Shown here: piece by piece, positions 23,516-32,345 of the stretch
How the letters are laid out: every line of letters begins with the position of its first letter
Position numbering within the stretch: the first letter of the stretch is position 1
Source of the DNA: Candidatus Aenigmatarchaeota archaeon
GTDB lineage: Archaea; Aenigmatarchaeota; Aenigmatarchaeia; CG10238-14; SCSR01
DNA length: 40,072 bases
NCBI GenBank assembly: GCA_016198705.1
Contig: JACQIA010000045.1
Location: 1 to 40,072, forward strand
Direction of reading: 5' to 3'
Notes under the pieces: generated by a model
Databases searched by the model: none
The model's input: the letters and a program-made list of their open reading frames with translations, nothing else
What the model was told of the DNA's origin: nothing
Translations under genes and position numbers: made by a program

Positions 23516-23905
23516 ATGAAATTATTCTGCGAGACAATCTTCGACGATACAATGCCAGCCGTAAGAGCAATCATCACCAATGAAATGATCAAAACTTATG
23601 GCATGAACCAATTTGAAGTGGCAGAAAAACTTGGAATAACCCAACCCGCAGTTTCACAATATACAAGTGGTTTAAGGGGCAAGAGAGTAAGGCAGCTAAT
23701 GTCGAATCCAAAATTATTGGAAGGCATCAAGCAACTGACAGTCGACATAGTTAGCGGCAGGGTGAAATTGCATGAAAAAATCTGTGAAATCTGCGCTGCA
23801 ACCAGAAATCACAACATCTATTCCGAAAAAGAATTAAACCCATTCCTATGCTTAATCGAGATGTATGGAGAAAAACTCAAGAAGGAAGGCAAAATAAATG
23901 TCTGA
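23516..23905 (+). CDS. HTH regulator with cysteine cluster, leading the suf operon
   Basis: 129 residues. An N-terminal XRE-like helix-turn-helix (MNQFEVAEKLGITQPAVSQYTSGL) is followed by a C-terminal region with KICEICAATR and LNPFLCLIEMYGEKL. The four cysteines, C5, C90, C93 and C112, could ligate an Fe-S cluster. Its architecture resembles archaeal HTH proteins of the COG2522 type. It overlaps sufC by eight bases and is the first gene of the suf operon, so a role like IscR/SufR, sensing cluster supply and repressing suf, is inferred. Confidence 0.75.
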   Translation: MKLFCETIFDDTMPAVRAIITNEMIKTYGMNQFEVAEKLGITQPAVSQYTSGLRGKRVRQLMSNPKLLEGIKQLTVDIVSGRVKLHEKICEICAATRNHNIYSEKELNPFLCLIEMYGEKLKKEGKINV

Positions 23906-24662
23906 ATTGACAATCAAAGATTTGCATGTGGAAATAGACGGAAAGGAAATAGTCAAAGGAATAGACCTGACGATAAAGAAAGGGGAAATTCATGCATTGA
24001 TGGGGCCTAATGGCAGTGGCAAGACATCATTAGCTTATGTCTTGATGGGGCATCCTAAATACAAGATAACTAAAGGGGAAATTCTGTTGGACGGACAAAA
24101 TATACTGAGCCTATCTCCAGACAAAAGAGCTAAATTGGGTTTATTCCTAGGATTCCAATATCCAGTTGAAGTCTCTGGTGTTTCTTTGTCAAATTTTTTA
24201 AGAACCGTCTACATGTCTGTGAATGGACAGAAGAAAAAAGACGTGGGTGAAGAAGTGCTGTCAATTCTTGAATTCAGGGAATTTCTAAAACAAAAACTTC
24301 AAGAGCTTCAGATGGATCAATCATTTGCCAACAGATACTTGAATGAAGGATTTTCTGGCGGAGAAAAGAAAAGAGCAGAAGTTTTGCAGATGGCTATCCT
24401 AAAACCTAAGATTGCAATTATCGATGAAGCAGATTCTGGTGCTGATGTAGACGCACTTAAATTAATAGCAAAAGGTATAGCAGACATCAACAAAACAAAC
24501 AACACCGGAATACTTTTGATAACACACTACAACAGAATTCTCCATCATCTAGCACCCGATTATGTTCATGTTATGATCAACGGTAAAATCATAAAATCTG
24601 GCGATAAAAAACTTGCGGATGAAATCGAAGAAAAAGGTTATGAAACTTTGAGGGCTGGTTGA
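23898..24662 (+). CDS. sufC: Fe-S cluster assembly ATPase SufC
   Basis: 254 residues. ABC ATPase motifs: Walker A GPNGSGKTSL (residues ~36-45), Q-loop FQYPVEVSGVS, signature FSGGEKKRAEVLQ, Walker B PKIAIIDEADSGADVD and the H-loop THYNRIL. The FQYPVEVxGVS and DEADSGxDVDAL stretches are specific to SufC. It powers conformational change in the SufBCD scaffold. It overlaps the regulator gene and is directly followed by sufB. Confidence 0.97.
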   Translation: MSELTIKDLHVEIDGKEIVKGIDLTIKKGEIHALMGPNGSGKTSLAYVLMGHPKYKITKGEILLDGQNILSLSPDKRAKLGLFLGFQYPVEVSGVSLSNFLRTVYMSVNGQKKKDVGEEVLSILEFREFLKQKLQELQMDQSFANRYLNEGFSGGEKKRAEVLQMAILKPKIAIIDEADSGADVDALKLIAKGIADINKTNNTGILLITHYNRILHHLAPDYVHVMINGKIIKSGDKKLADEIEEKGYETLRAG

Positions 24663-26078
24663 ATGGACAAGCAGATTTTAAATTTAAGAAAAGAGTATGC
24701 AGAAAAATATGGGTTTAGTGTGCCAGATAAATCAGTTCATAAAACAGAACCGGGTTTGTCTGAACGAGTTTTAAGGGAAATGTCTGAAATCAAGGGGGAA
24801 AAGAATGTTAACGAATGGATACATAAGTTCAGATTGCGTGGGTTGAATCATTTTTTGAAAAGGCCTTTGCCAAAATGGGGAGGGGATTTGTCGTCAATAA
24901 ACTTCGATGAAATAACTTATTATCTTAAACCAACAGAAAAAGAAGAAACATCGTGGGAAGAATTGCCCCCAGGAATAAAATCAACTTTTGATAAATTGGG
25001 AATTCCTGAAGCCGAACGGAAATTTTTATCAGGAGTAGGCGTACAGTTTGATTCTGAAAACGTATACCATAGTTTAAAAAAAGACTTGGAGAAAAAGGGA
25101 GTAATTTTCGTAGACCCTGATACAGGTTTGCAGAAATATCCACACATATTCAAGAAATGGTTTGGTTCTATTATTCCACCAGAAGACAATAAATTCTCAG
25201 CATTGAACTCGGCATTTTTCAGCGGCGGTAGTTTCATTTACATTCCTCCTGGTGTTGAAGTTAAACAGCCTTTACAAGCTTATTTTAGAATTAACGCAGA
25301 AGGTTTTGGCCAATTCGAAAGAACATTGATAATTGTAGATGAAGGAGCTAAAGCGCACTACATAGAAGGCTGTACCGCGCCAATTTATTCGAAAGAATCA
25401 CTTCATGCTGCGGTAGTTGAAGTAGTTGCTCTGCCTGGCTCTCATTTCAGATATACAACTCTACAAAATTGGTCCAATAACGTTTATAATTTAGTTACAA
25501 AAAGAGCTCATGCATTCGAAGGGGCAACTGTCGAATGGTTGGATGCGAATATAGGGTCGAAATTGACTATGAAGTATCCTAGTGTATTTTTGCGAGGTCC
25601 GAGGGCTAAAGCCGATATATTATCGGTAGCATTCGCAGGAAAAGGCCAACACCAAGACACAGGTGGTAAAGTAGTTCATTTAGCACCAAATACCACATCA
25701 AAACTTATAGCAAAATCTGTTAGTAAAGACAGCGGTAGAACCACTTATCGAGGTTTGTTGCATGTCAGCAAGCTTGCCGATAATGTAAAATCTACAGTGA
25801 GGTGTGATGCATTATTATTGGATGAAATTTCTAAAACAGACACATATCCATACAATGAAGTGAATAACGAATCAGCGACCATAACACATGAAGCAACTGT
25901 TGGAAAAATAGGTGAACAGCAATTATTTTATTTGATGTCAAGAGGGTTGAATGAACAAGAAGCATTGAGCCTGATTGTTTCTGGATTCTTCGATGCATTT
26001 GCAAAGGAAATTCCATTGGAATATGCAGTTGAATTTAACCGATTAATCCGACTTGAGATGATTGGTGCAGTTGGTTAG
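24663..26078 (+). CDS. sufB: Fe-S cluster scaffold SufB
   Basis: 471 residues, full length. SufB segments: PKWGGDLSSINFDEITYYLKP, GVQFDSENVYHSLKKDLEKKGVIF, FSGGSFIYIPPGVEVKQPLQAYFRIN, YIEGCTAPIYS, and the C-terminal VRCDALLLDEISKTDTYPYNEV...HEATVGKIGEQQLFYLMSRGL. The RCDAL cysteine and the EATVGKI block are the usual cluster-assembly residues. It begins one base after the sufC stop. Confidence 0.97.
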   Translation: MDKQILNLRKEYAEKYGFSVPDKSVHKTEPGLSERVLREMSEIKGEKNVNEWIHKFRLRGLNHFLKRPLPKWGGDLSSINFDEITYYLKPTEKEETSWEELPPGIKSTFDKLGIPEAERKFLSGVGVQFDSENVYHSLKKDLEKKGVIFVDPDTGLQKYPHIFKKWFGSIIPPEDNKFSALNSAFFSGGSFIYIPPGVEVKQPLQAYFRINAEGFGQFERTLIIVDEGAKAHYIEGCTAPIYSKESLHAAVVEVVALPGSHFRYTTLQNWSNNVYNLVTKRAHAFEGATVEWLDANIGSKLTMKYPSVFLRGPRAKADILSVAFAGKGQHQDTGGKVVHLAPNTTSKLIAKSVSKDSGRTTYRGLLHVSKLADNVKSTVRCDALLLDEISKTDTYPYNEVNNESATITHEATVGKIGEQQLFYLMSRGLNEQEALSLIVSGFFDAFAKEIPLEYAVEFNRLIRLEMIGAVG

Positions 26079-26091
26079 GTGCAGTGAGTGA

Positions 26092-27435
26092 ATGTCAGTA
26101 GACAATTTTTTAGATAAAATTAAAGCAAACAATGAGCCATCTTGGTTAAAAGAATTCAGAGAAAATTCTTTAAAATCCTACGAAAATATGAAGTCTGAGA
26201 ATACAGAATTGTTTAAACATCAAACTTTGTTCAATGATTTTGATTTAGAAGAATTTCAAGATTATATTAACAGTGATGCTGATTTTAATTTCCATTTAAC
26301 TGACGATTTTGCATTTTCTTTGCAGAATTCAAATGGAATAAAAATAAATTTGCCAGATTCTTTGAAAGAAAAGGGAATTATAATTTCTCAATTAAATTCT
26401 GATATTAAGAATGAGCAACAATTTAAACAAATTCTCATCAGCGATTCAAAAATTGAAGATAAATTCTCGCACATGAACAATGCACTTTTTAATTCCGGCT
26501 TGTATATCTATATTCCTAAAGGGCTGCAAATAGAAATTCCCTTCAGATTACTAACAAGCGTAAATTCCAATTTAATTAGCAAAACTATTTTTATCCTCGA
26601 GCAAGACAGTATGCTAAAAGTTATCAAAGAAGATTATTCAATTCGTTCTGATAAGTCAGTTCTGTTTAGCGATTCTATAGAAGTATTGCTAAAAGACGGA
26701 GCTGAATTGCATGTTTCCCATGTTCAAAATTTAGGTCAGAATATAGTGCATTTATCCAATAAAATCAGTACAGGTCATAGGAATAGTCGAATGCACTGGA
26801 ATATCGGATATTTCGGAGGGAAAAAAGTTAGATCTAGAGTCTATAATGTACTGCTTGGAGAAGGAAGCGAAGCAGAAGACATGGAAGTATTGTTTGGAAA
26901 TAAAGAACAGCAATTTGATGTTTTCTCAACCTTACTTCATACAGGAAAAAACACTATCGGAAGAGTTTTGTCTAACGGCGTCTTAAGGGATAAATCAATT
27001 TCTATTTTCAAAGGAATGATAAAAATTTCTGAAGGTGCAAAGAATTCTAGTTCATTTTTGGGTGAGCATGCAATGCTTTTGAGCAAAGAAGCAAAAGCAA
27101 AAGCAATTCCTGGTTTAGAGATTGAGACGAATGAAGTAAAAGCCACACACTCCGCATCTGTATCTCAGATTGAGGAAGACAAAATATTTTATTTGATGTC
27201 CAGAGGGTTGAGCGATGAAGAATCTAAGAAAATGATCGCTTTGGGATTTTTCGAGCCTGTAATACAAAGAATGCTTCTAGATGAAATAAAAAATAAGCTT
27301 TACCAGTTGCTAGAATTAAAATGGCAGGGGAGAGAAGACGAATTCTTAGATGATTTGGACAAATTAAAGACGGAAGAATTTAAAGAGATGAAAAGAAAAG
27401 AAGATATGTTTGCTGGCCATTACAAATACAGGTGA
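26092..27435 (+). CDS. sufD: SufD-like scaffold subunit
   Basis: 447 residues. The N-terminus is divergent and helical. The beta-helix core and C-terminus match SufB/SufD (HMNNALFNSGLYIYIPKGLQIEIPF; ATHSASVSQIEEDKIFYLMSRGLSDEESKKMIALGFFEPV). It has no SufB-like cluster cysteine, so it is the SufD partner of the SufBC2D complex. It is 13 bp from sufB and 4 bp from sufS. Confidence 0.94.
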   Translation: MSVDNFLDKIKANNEPSWLKEFRENSLKSYENMKSENTELFKHQTLFNDFDLEEFQDYINSDADFNFHLTDDFAFSLQNSNGIKINLPDSLKEKGIIISQLNSDIKNEQQFKQILISDSKIEDKFSHMNNALFNSGLYIYIPKGLQIEIPFRLLTSVNSNLISKTIFILEQDSMLKVIKEDYSIRSDKSVLFSDSIEVLLKDGAELHVSHVQNLGQNIVHLSNKISTGHRNSRMHWNIGYFGGKKVRSRVYNVLLGEGSEAEDMEVLFGNKEQQFDVFSTLLHTGKNTIGRVLSNGVLRDKSISIFKGMIKISEGAKNSSSFLGEHAMLLSKEAKAKAIPGLEIETNEVKATHSASVSQIEEDKIFYLMSRGLSDEESKKMIALGFFEPVIQRMLLDEIKNKLYQLLELKWQGREDEFLDDLDKLKTEEFKEMKRKEDMFAGHYKYR

Positions 27436-27439
27436 GTTA

Positions 27440-28660
27440 ATGTTCGATGTTGAAAAGGTTAGAGAAGATTTTCCTATATTGAAACGAAAAATAGATGGAA
27501 AGCCTTTAGTTTTCCTAGACAGCGCTTCAACTTCCCAAAAACCAATACAAGTGATTAACGCAATCAAAGAATATTACGAGATGCATAACGCAAATCCTCA
27601 TCGTTCTTTGTACAAATTATGTGAAGAAGCGACAGAGTTGTATGAGAATACTAGAAAGAAAGTAGCTGAATTTATAAATGCTAAACATCCAGAGGAAATA
27701 ATTTTTGTTAGAAATACAAACGAAGCGATGAATTTAATAGCTCATTCGTTTGCTTTGCCAAAATTGCATAATCCAAACGAAATTATTCTCTCAGTGATGG
27801 AACACCATGCAAATATTGTGCCTTGGCAGTATGTTAGGGATAACAATGGAGCTAGTTTAAAATTTATTGATATAAAAAAAGATGGTACATTAAATTTGGA
27901 GCAATTAAATCCCAATAGCAATACAAAAATGGTTTCTCTAACTAATGCATCAAATGTCTTGGGAACTATTAATCCCATCAAGGATATTGGAAAAATTGCG
28001 CATGAAAATGGAAGTTTGTTTGTAGTTGATGGTGCCCAATCAGTACCGCATATGCCTATAGATGTTCAGGATATAGGATGCGATTTTCTTGCATTTAGCG
28101 GTCACAAGATGCTAGCACCTATGAACATAGGAGTTTTGTATGGAAGAAAGGAATTGCTGGAAGATATGGAGCCATTTATGTTAGGAAGCGATATGATCAA
28201 GGAGGTTACTTTAGAAAAAGCAACTTGGAATGATGTGCCATGGAAATTTGAAGCAGGCACTCCGAATGTTGAAGGTGCTGTTGGCTTGTCTACGGCTATA
28301 GATTACTTAAATGATTTGGGAATGGATGATGTAAGGAAGCATGAAAAAGAGATTACAGCTTATGCGTTGGATAAATTAAGTGAAATAGATGGTTTGAAGG
28401 TATACGGTCCTACAGCTGCTGATATGCGTGGAGGTGTGATTTCCTTTAATCTCGCAGGCATTCATTCTCATGATTTAGCTACAATATTAAACGATTTTGG
28501 CATTGCAATTAGATCAGGTCATCATTGCTGCATGCCTTTGATGAAAAGACTTGGAATTCCAGCTGCAGCCAGAGCTAGCTTCTACATTTACACAACTAAA
28601 TATGAAATCGATGCTTTGGCTAATGCTTTAAAAAGATCTAAAGCGGTGTTTAGCAAATGA
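27440..28660 (+). CDS. sufS: Cysteine desulfurase SufS
   Basis: 406 residues from ATG 27440. PLP lysine in FSGHKMLAP, active-site cysteine in RSGHHCCMPLMKRLG, plus VFLDSASTSQKP, NPHRSLYKL, EHHANIVPWQ and FEAGTPNVEGAVGL, all group II (SufS) features. It extracts sulfur from cysteine as persulfide. The ORF-track start (27410) overlaps sufD by 26 bases; ATG 27440, four bases after the sufD stop and preceded by GGTGAG, is preferred. It overlaps the next gene as ATGA. Confidence 0.97.
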   Translation: MFDVEKVREDFPILKRKIDGKPLVFLDSASTSQKPIQVINAIKEYYEMHNANPHRSLYKLCEEATELYENTRKKVAEFINAKHPEEIIFVRNTNEAMNLIAHSFALPKLHNPNEIILSVMEHHANIVPWQYVRDNNGASLKFIDIKKDGTLNLEQLNPNSNTKMVSLTNASNVLGTINPIKDIGKIAHENGSLFVVDGAQSVPHMPIDVQDIGCDFLAFSGHKMLAPMNIGVLYGRKELLEDMEPFMLGSDMIKEVTLEKATWNDVPWKFEAGTPNVEGAVGLSTAIDYLNDLGMDDVRKHEKEITAYALDKLSEIDGLKVYGPTAADMRGGVISFNLAGIHSHDLATILNDFGIAIRSGHHCCMPLMKRLGIPAAARASFYIYTTKYEIDALANALKRSKAVFSK

Positions 28661-29037
28661 ATGCAGAAGCCATGTATAATGAAGTAATTTTAGATCACTA
28701 TAAATACCCTCAGAACTTTGGCAAATTGGAAAATCCTAATATTGTTCATAGAGAGTCAAATACTTTGTGTGGAGATGTTGTAGAAATACAAATGAAATTA
28801 AACGGGGAGAATAAAATTTCTGACGCAAAGTTTATTGGTCAAGGTTGTGCAATTAGCCAATCGTCTACAGACATACTGTTAAACAATATAAAAGGCAAAA
28901 CCATCGAAAATATCAAAAATTTCGATAAAGATTTTATTTTAAAGCTTCTGGGAATAGAAATAAGTCCCGCTAGGTTGAAATGTGCTTTACTTCCGTTAGT
29001 GGCATTGAAAACTGCTGTCCAGAAAATCAAATCATAA
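28657..29037 (+). CDS. sufU: SufU/IscU-type sulfur-transfer or scaffold protein
   Basis: 126 residues. Three conserved cysteines C38 (TLCGD), C64 (GQGCAIS) and C109 (RLKCALLP). The CGD and RLKCALLP sequences are SufU-like, with no IscU-type His before the third cysteine. The 45-residue spacing C64-C109 is IscU-like, without the long SufU insertion. It would accept sulfur from SufS. Last gene of the suf operon; its end overlaps queC tail to tail by six bases. Confidence 0.9.
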   Translation: MNAEAMYNEVILDHYKYPQNFGKLENPNIVHRESNTLCGDVVEIQMKLNGENKISDAKFIGQGCAISQSSTDILLNNIKGKTIENIKNFDKDFILKLLGIEISPARLKCALLPLVALKTAVQKIKS

Positions 29038-29667
29038 ATTATAAGAAATTTTATCTTCTAAGTTAAGATCTTTAAATGCGTCTAATCGACTATTACAACC
29101 ATTGCATTCGCCACAAGCAATCCTAACATTTTTATGACAACTCCATGTTAATTCTAAAGGAACTTTTAGTTTTACCGCTTGTTTAATTATACCAATTTTA
29201 TCAAGTTTAGCTAAAGGCATTATGATTTTAGTTTTATACTTCTTTCCTAGCCAATTACCATGCGACAACGCTGAATTAATTGCCTTGATATATTTTGGTT
29301 TTGAATCAGGAAATGGATCAATAAAACTATGTCCTGTAACGATATAATTTATACCATAAATTTCCGAATAATGTGAAGCAATACCAAAGAATACGGTGTT
29401 TCTACTTGGAATATAAGTTGACGGAATGTTTTTTAATTCTCTAAATTGCTTTAGATCATTTATCTGATTTAGAAAATTAACATCAACAATTATGTGTTTA
29501 GCAACTTTGACTGATTTCGCTAATCTTTTCGCAGAATTAACTTCATTATTATTCCAATTTCCATACTTGAAAGTTAAAGCATAAATTTCCCAATCTTTAT
29601 TTTTAGCCCACCATAATGCTGTAGAAGAATCTATACCACCTGAAAGAAGGACTATAGATTTTGTCAT
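29032..29667 (-). CDS. queC: 7-cyano-7-deazaguanine (preQ0) synthase QueC
   Basis: 211 residues. N-terminal PP-loop LLSGGIDSSTALWWA, then FKYGNWNNNEVNSAKRLAK, STYIPSRNTVFFGIA, VTGHSFIDPFPDSKP, and a C-terminal zinc site CHKNVRIACGECNGC. It makes preQ0 from carboxydeazaguanine, which in archaea feeds archaeosine in tRNA. It is the last gene in a leftward operon with folE, queD and a flavin reductase. Confidence 0.95.
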   Translation of the reverse strand: MTKSIVLLSGGIDSSTALWWAKNKDWEIYALTFKYGNWNNNEVNSAKRLAKSVKVAKHIIVDVNFLNQINDLKQFRELKNIPSTYIPSRNTVFFGIASHYSEIYGINYIVTGHSFIDPFPDSKPKYIKAINSALSHGNWLGKKYKTKIIMPLAKLDKIGIIKQAVKLKVPLELTWSCHKNVRIACGECNGCNSRLDAFKDLNLEDKISYNL

Positions 29668-29672
29668 CTATT

Positions 29673-30245
29673 TCACGACATCAAAAGTTTTAATGCTTCT
29701 TCCTTTGTAGATACATTTTCTTCGAACACACCTCTTATAGCACTAGAAACAGTTTCAACATTATGAGCCTTTATTCCTCTCATCTCTAAGCATAGATGCC
29801 GTGCTTTAACCATAACAAGTACGCCAGTTGCTTTTAATCTTTCATAAATAAAGTCAGCCAATTGTCCTGTAAATTCTTCTTGGATCTGCGGTCTTGATGC
29901 AAAATATTTTATTATTCTTGGAAATTTTGACAATCCCAATATTTTTTTGCCCGGAATATAAGCGATAGAAATATCACCAAATATCGGTAACAAATGATGT
30001 GCACATACTGAATAAAATGGTATTCTCTTCAAGGTTAAAATGTCTCTATATCCATTATTGTCAAATAGTGTTAACTTGGGTTCGTTATTGCCATCAATTC
30101 CAGCAAAAAGTTCTAAATACATATCAGCTACCCTCCTTGGTGTATTTTCGTACGTTTCAGAATTTTCATCAACACCGACTTCTTTTAAAATCGTTCTTAC
30201 CGCATCTTCTATCCTTTGCTTACCAGATTCGTCTTTCATTTTCAT
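29673..30245 (-). CDS. folE: GTP cyclohydrolase I (FolE type I)
   Basis: 190 residues from ATG 30245. Zinc ligands and core: FYSVCAHHLLPIFGDISIAYIPGKKILGLSKFPRII, VKARHLCLEMRGIKAHNVETVSSAIRG. Converts GTP to dihydroneopterin triphosphate, the first step to preQ0. The ORF-track start at 30281 lies inside queD; ATG 30245 overlaps the queD stop as ATGA and gives the usual length, so it is preferred. Type I FolE is atypical for archaea, which mostly use MptA-type enzymes. Confidence 0.95.
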   Translation of the reverse strand: MKMKDESGKQRIEDAVRTILKEVGVDENSETYENTPRRVADMYLELFAGIDGNNEPKLTLFDNNGYRDILTLKRIPFYSVCAHHLLPIFGDISIAYIPGKKILGLSKFPRIIKYFASRPQIQEEFTGQLADFIYERLKATGVLVMVKARHLCLEMRGIKAHNVETVSSAIRGVFEENVSTKEEALKLLMS

Positions 30246-30598
30246 TCCCAATATTCCGCATAATTTCTTGGAGATTCCCAAATTCTAACTTTCTCTAGTT
30301 TTTTAATATCTCTGTCCTTTAATTCTTTAAAAATTATTTTGGCTATGTTTTCCGCAGTTGTATCATCGCCTATGATATCATTTAAATGTTTGTGATCATA
30401 TTTACTTACAATATCACTCAAAGTTCTCTTCAAATCAATAAAATCAGAATCCCTAAGAATTCCATTATCATCCAACTCATTTCCTATACTGAAAACTTCG
30501 ACTTTGTAAAAGTGCCCATGGAGGTTTCTACATTTTCCAGCGTGATTAGGTATCATATGAGAAGCATCAAAATCATCTTCAATCCTAATTCTAAACAT
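30242..30598 (-). CDS. queD: 6-carboxytetrahydropterin synthase QueD
   Basis: 118 residues from ATG 30598. The zinc histidines and catalytic motif are visible: DASHMIPNHAGKCRNLHGHFYKVEV, then DFIDLKRTLSDIV, DHKHLND, DTTAENIAKIIF and a C-terminal VRIWESPRNYAEY. It converts dihydroneopterin triphosphate to 6-carboxytetrahydropterin. The track start at 30628 would overlap the reductase stop by 23 bases; ATG 30598, preceded by GTGATGGG, fits family length better. Confidence 0.95.
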   Translation of the reverse strand: MFRIRIEDDFDASHMIPNHAGKCRNLHGHFYKVEVFSIGNELDDNGILRDSDFIDLKRTLSDIVSKYDHKHLNDIIGDDTTAENIAKIIFKELKDRDIKKLEKVRIWESPRNYAEYWE

Positions 30599-30605
30599 CC
30601 CATCA

Positions 30606-31316
30606 CTAATAGCCTGTAAATCTTTCAATCTTTATATTGTTATCACTTACGCCCATATTTTTCAAAGTAGTGACCATAGCATCAACCATAGCAGGCGGTC
30701 CACATACATAAAATATAGAATTTTCCATATCCTTCACATTATTTTTCATCATCGCCGCGTCAATCCTTCCTTTAACACCTTCCCACTTCATCTTGGATTC
30801 TTCAGGCCTGGTAACAGTATAGACAACCTTCAGGTTTGGATTTATTCTCTGCCATTCGTCAAATTCTTTTCCAAATGATATTTCTTCAGGCATTTTGTTC
30901 GAGTACAATAAAATGATTTTTAAATTCAATTTTTTGTCAGTGGCAAATTTTATCATATCTCTGAAAGGTGTTATCCCTATGCCACCAGTCAGCATAACTG
31001 CAGTCTTGGAATGATCTTCTTGCAGTAGAAATCGTCCAAAAGGCCCTCGGATATCCACCTTATCGCCTATGTTCATAGATTCTAATTTTTTCTTGAAATT
31101 GCTTCCAGTCATTTTCGTGGAAATCATGATATATCCAGTTTCCGTCGGGGAGGATGACAATGAGAACATCCTGACGCCGTTTCTTTCATCGATTACATCC
31201 AACTTCATGATTATGTACTGACCAGGTTTAAAGTTAAAACTCGTTCCATTTAAACCAAACTTAAACGACTTTACATCTAGCGATTCCTGTTTAATTTCTA
31301 TTAATGGAAGCTCCAT
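30606..31316 (-). CDS. Flavin/NAD(P)-binding oxidoreductase (FNR superfamily)
   Basis: 236 residues. FAD domain motif RMFSLSSSP, glycine-rich GPFGRFLL, then a nucleotide-binding domain with LTGGIGITPFRDMIKFA and a final FYVCGPPAMVDAMV...IERFTGY. There is no 2Fe-2S domain, so it is a stand-alone ferredoxin-NAD(P) reductase-like module. It heads the preQ0 operon. QueE, a radical-SAM enzyme needing a reductant, is not in the window, so this reductase may supply electrons to it; that is inference. Confidence 0.88.
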   Translation of the reverse strand: MELPLIEIKQESLDVKSFKFGLNGTSFNFKPGQYIIMKLDVIDERNGVRMFSLSSSPTETGYIMISTKMTGSNFKKKLESMNIGDKVDIRGPFGRFLLQEDHSKTAVMLTGGIGITPFRDMIKFATDKKLNLKIILLYSNKMPEEISFGKEFDEWQRINPNLKVVYTVTRPEESKMKWEGVKGRIDAAMMKNNVKDMENSIFYVCGPPAMVDAMVTTLKNMGVSDNNIKIERFTGY

Positions 31317-31358
31317 ATAGTTTATAAGATAAAAAACAACAAATAAAAGTGATTTGTA

Positions 31359-32297
31359 ATGACATTTATAGAAGCTTTGCTAATTATTTTCGGTCTAACT
31401 CTTTTCGAAATAGTCAATAGCATCGATAACGCAATAATAAACGCGCATGTTTTAAGGACTATGAGCCAAAAATGGCGAAAGATGTTCTTGTATGTTGGAA
31501 TAATTACATCTGTTTTTCTCGTGCGATTAATCCTACCTTTGTTAATAGTTTGGTTGGTAATTCCACATATTTCACTGATAGAACTATTGAAAGTTTTTAC
31601 TGGTGGTAGCACTATTGCAGCAGAAGCAATTGAACAGCAGAAACCTATAATTTTAATTTTTGGCGGTATGTTCATGGTACTTCTGTATTTTCATTGGCTT
31701 TTCATGGAACGAAAACATCCTCTATTCATCCACGAAAGGCTATTGAAAGAGCACCATGATGTCTGGTTTTTTGCATTTGCAGCGATACTCTTGGTTGTTT
31801 TACTTTATTTTGCTCGAGGCAATCCAACTATGATGCTGGCTACATCTATCGGTAGTGCTGCATTTTTCATTATTTATGGGTTTAAAGAAACAGCGGAAAG
31901 AAAAGAGGAAAAATTAATGAGGAAAAAAATGTCCAACGTTTCTAAATTCATGTATTTGGAAGTTCTGGATGCAACTTTCAGCTTTGATGGTGTTGTCGGG
32001 GCATTCGCATTCACAACCAACTTACTTTACATAGTGATAGGCTTGGGTATAGGGGCTATTGTATTGCGTGAATTAACTATCTTGGGTATAGACAAAATAG
32101 CTAAATATAGATGGCTGAAAAATGGCGCTATGACTGCAATAGGTTTTTTGGGCATTTTCATGATTTTAGAAAGTTTTCACATTGAATTGCCTATATACTT
32201 GCCTACTTTGGTGACAAGCATTATAGTTGGATATGCATTTTACAAATCTCATAAACACTTAACAGGTTCAACACTGTATAGCTACTTTAGAAAATAA
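31359..32297 (+). CDS. DUF475/TerC-like integral membrane protein
   Basis: 312 residues, around eight helices. The TerC-like acidic motifs are present: FEIVNSIDNAIINAHVL in helix 1, and YLEVLDATFSFDGVVGAFAFTTNLLYIVIGLGIGAIVLRELTI. Membrane Asp/Asn residues in such proteins probably bind metal; many are thought to export manganese. It is divergent from the FNR gene over 42 bp. Confidence 0.9.
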   Translation: MTFIEALLIIFGLTLFEIVNSIDNAIINAHVLRTMSQKWRKMFLYVGIITSVFLVRLILPLLIVWLVIPHISLIELLKVFTGGSTIAAEAIEQQKPIILIFGGMFMVLLYFHWLFMERKHPLFIHERLLKEHHDVWFFAFAAILLVVLLYFARGNPTMMLATSIGSAAFFIIYGFKETAERKEEKLMRKKMSNVSKFMYLEVLDATFSFDGVVGAFAFTTNLLYIVIGLGIGAIVLRELTILGIDKIAKYRWLKNGAMTAIGFLGIFMILESFHIELPIYLPTLVTSIIVGYAFYKSHKHLTGSTLYSYFRK

Positions 32298-32345
32298 GGT
32301 TGTGCTTAAGAAGTTTGAGTTTATAATATTCATTTGGGTTATAAT

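Noticed and set aside
30245-30281. Extended N-terminus of FolE (MGISKKLCGILG)
   Set aside because: It overlaps queD by 40 bases; the ATGA-coupled ATG at 30245 matches family length.
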